Assembly (NCBI GenBank): GCA_031276685.1
Contig: JAISMQ010000299.1
Span: 1-5,768, forward strand
Reading direction: 5' to 3'
DNA: 5,768 bases
Origin: Treponema sp.
GTDB lineage: Bacteria; Spirochaetota; Spirochaetia; Treponematales; Breznakiellaceae
Below are positions 5,475-5,768 of the stretch, piece after piece (the first letter of the stretch is position 1; each line of letters opens with the position of its first letter). The notes under the pieces are model-generated. The model was not told the DNA's origin and did no database searches. It saw only the letters and a list, made by a program, of their open reading frames with translations. The translations under genes and the position numbers were made by a program.

Positions 5475-5768
5475 TCATTGTACCCATGTGTTTTTTTCTG
5501 TTTCCAATGTTTTGGTCAGGGTTATTTTATAATGCATACTCATTGACGACGGAAACACTGCGGAAAAATGTATTTCATTCGAATCCGCCATTATTTCAAT
5601 AGGATCAGATCTTTCACAGAATGTTGCCTCGCAAAAAATAGTATGCTTCCCATTTTCCACTTCAAACGATACGGAACCCCCGTTCTTTACAGCCTTTATA
5701 AAGTCACCGTCAATAAATATTTTTAATTTATACCAACCCCAGCCAAGTCTTTTTTCATTTTTCAGAAT
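5475..5768 (-). CDS. C-terminal part of an unidentified beta-rich protein, 5' end beyond the window
   Basis: The - strand frame ending with TGA at 5477-5475 stays open to the right edge, giving 97 residues with no in-frame ATG; a GTG at 5660 is the only obvious internal alternative start. The reading is protein-like. It starts near the edge with KRLGWGWYKLKIFIDGDF, continues with GGSVSFEVENGKHTIFC, and later has DPIEIMADSNEIHFSAVFP, that is, alternating strands with turn motifs (IDGD, ENGKHT). This resembles small beta-sandwich or PEGA-like domains with an 'IDG...V..GKH.I' pattern, a resemblance judged by eye only. It has two Cys residues (in TIFCEATFCE) and a polar C-terminus. It is convergent with the MoxR operon and much lower in GC (about 36% by hand count over 5521-5760), so it belongs to a different compositional block, perhaps acquired separately. 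No function is proposed. Confidence 0.7.
   Translation of the reverse strand: MLKNEKRLGWGWYKLKIFIDGDFIKAVKNGGSVSFEVENGKHTIFCEATFCERSDPIEIMADSNEIHFSAVFPSSMSMHYKITLTKTLETEKNTWVQ

Noticed and set aside
5079..5546. Separate small + strand gene in another frame at the end of the operon
   Set aside because: Its residues are Pro/Ser/Arg-rich, it overlaps the DUF4129-like tail and it has no start signal; it matters only as a possible frameshift product.

Overview
The window holds one complete three-gene operon on the + strand (1439-5443), one complete divergent gene on the - strand (86-1408), and a fragment of a - strand gene at each edge (1-27 and 5475-5768). No rRNA, tRNA, CRISPR array, transposase or phage gene was seen. 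The host looks like a free-living or gut bacterium with a GC-rich core. My best guess is a spirochaete of the Treponema type, from the style of the REC-like/HATPase/cyclic-nucleotide-binding protein and the MoxR-DUF58-membrane protein set. That is an impression from the protein sequences and is not proven here. Base composition is uneven: hand counts give about 70% GC in samples of the + operon, about 58% in a sample of the - strand gene, and about 36% over 5521-5760.

Left part. A few codons of a - strand gene with a strong ribosome-binding site lie at 1-27. Upstream of it in transcription is a 440-residue - strand protein (86-1408). It joins a degenerate receiver-like domain, a GHKL/RsbW-type ATPase domain and a Crp-type cyclic-nucleotide-binding domain, so it looks like a cytoplasmic signal-integrating switch.

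Centre. Only 30-51 bases separate this gene from the divergent + operon, so both promoters must be packed in or near 1409-1460. The + operon encodes a MoxR-type AAA+ ATPase, a DUF58 protein with a degenerate von Willebrand A-like region, and a polytopic membrane protein with a DUF4129-like cytoplasmic tail. The genes overlap by 4 and 14 bases, so translation is probably coupled. By analogy with known MoxR/DUF58 operons, the ATPase would act as a chaperone that remodels the DUF58 protein at the membrane, with the third protein as the membrane partner. No transglutaminase or BatA/B-type gene follows.

Right part. The + operon ends at 5443, next to a small hairpin at 5458-5471. It meets a convergent AT-rich gene whose 5' end lies outside the window.

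The most unusual DNA is an alternating CGGG/CCCG array with flanking palindromes inside the start of the MoxR gene (1477-1558). Next is a Pro-rich, poly-C and hairpin-rich segment inside the third gene (5197-5305).
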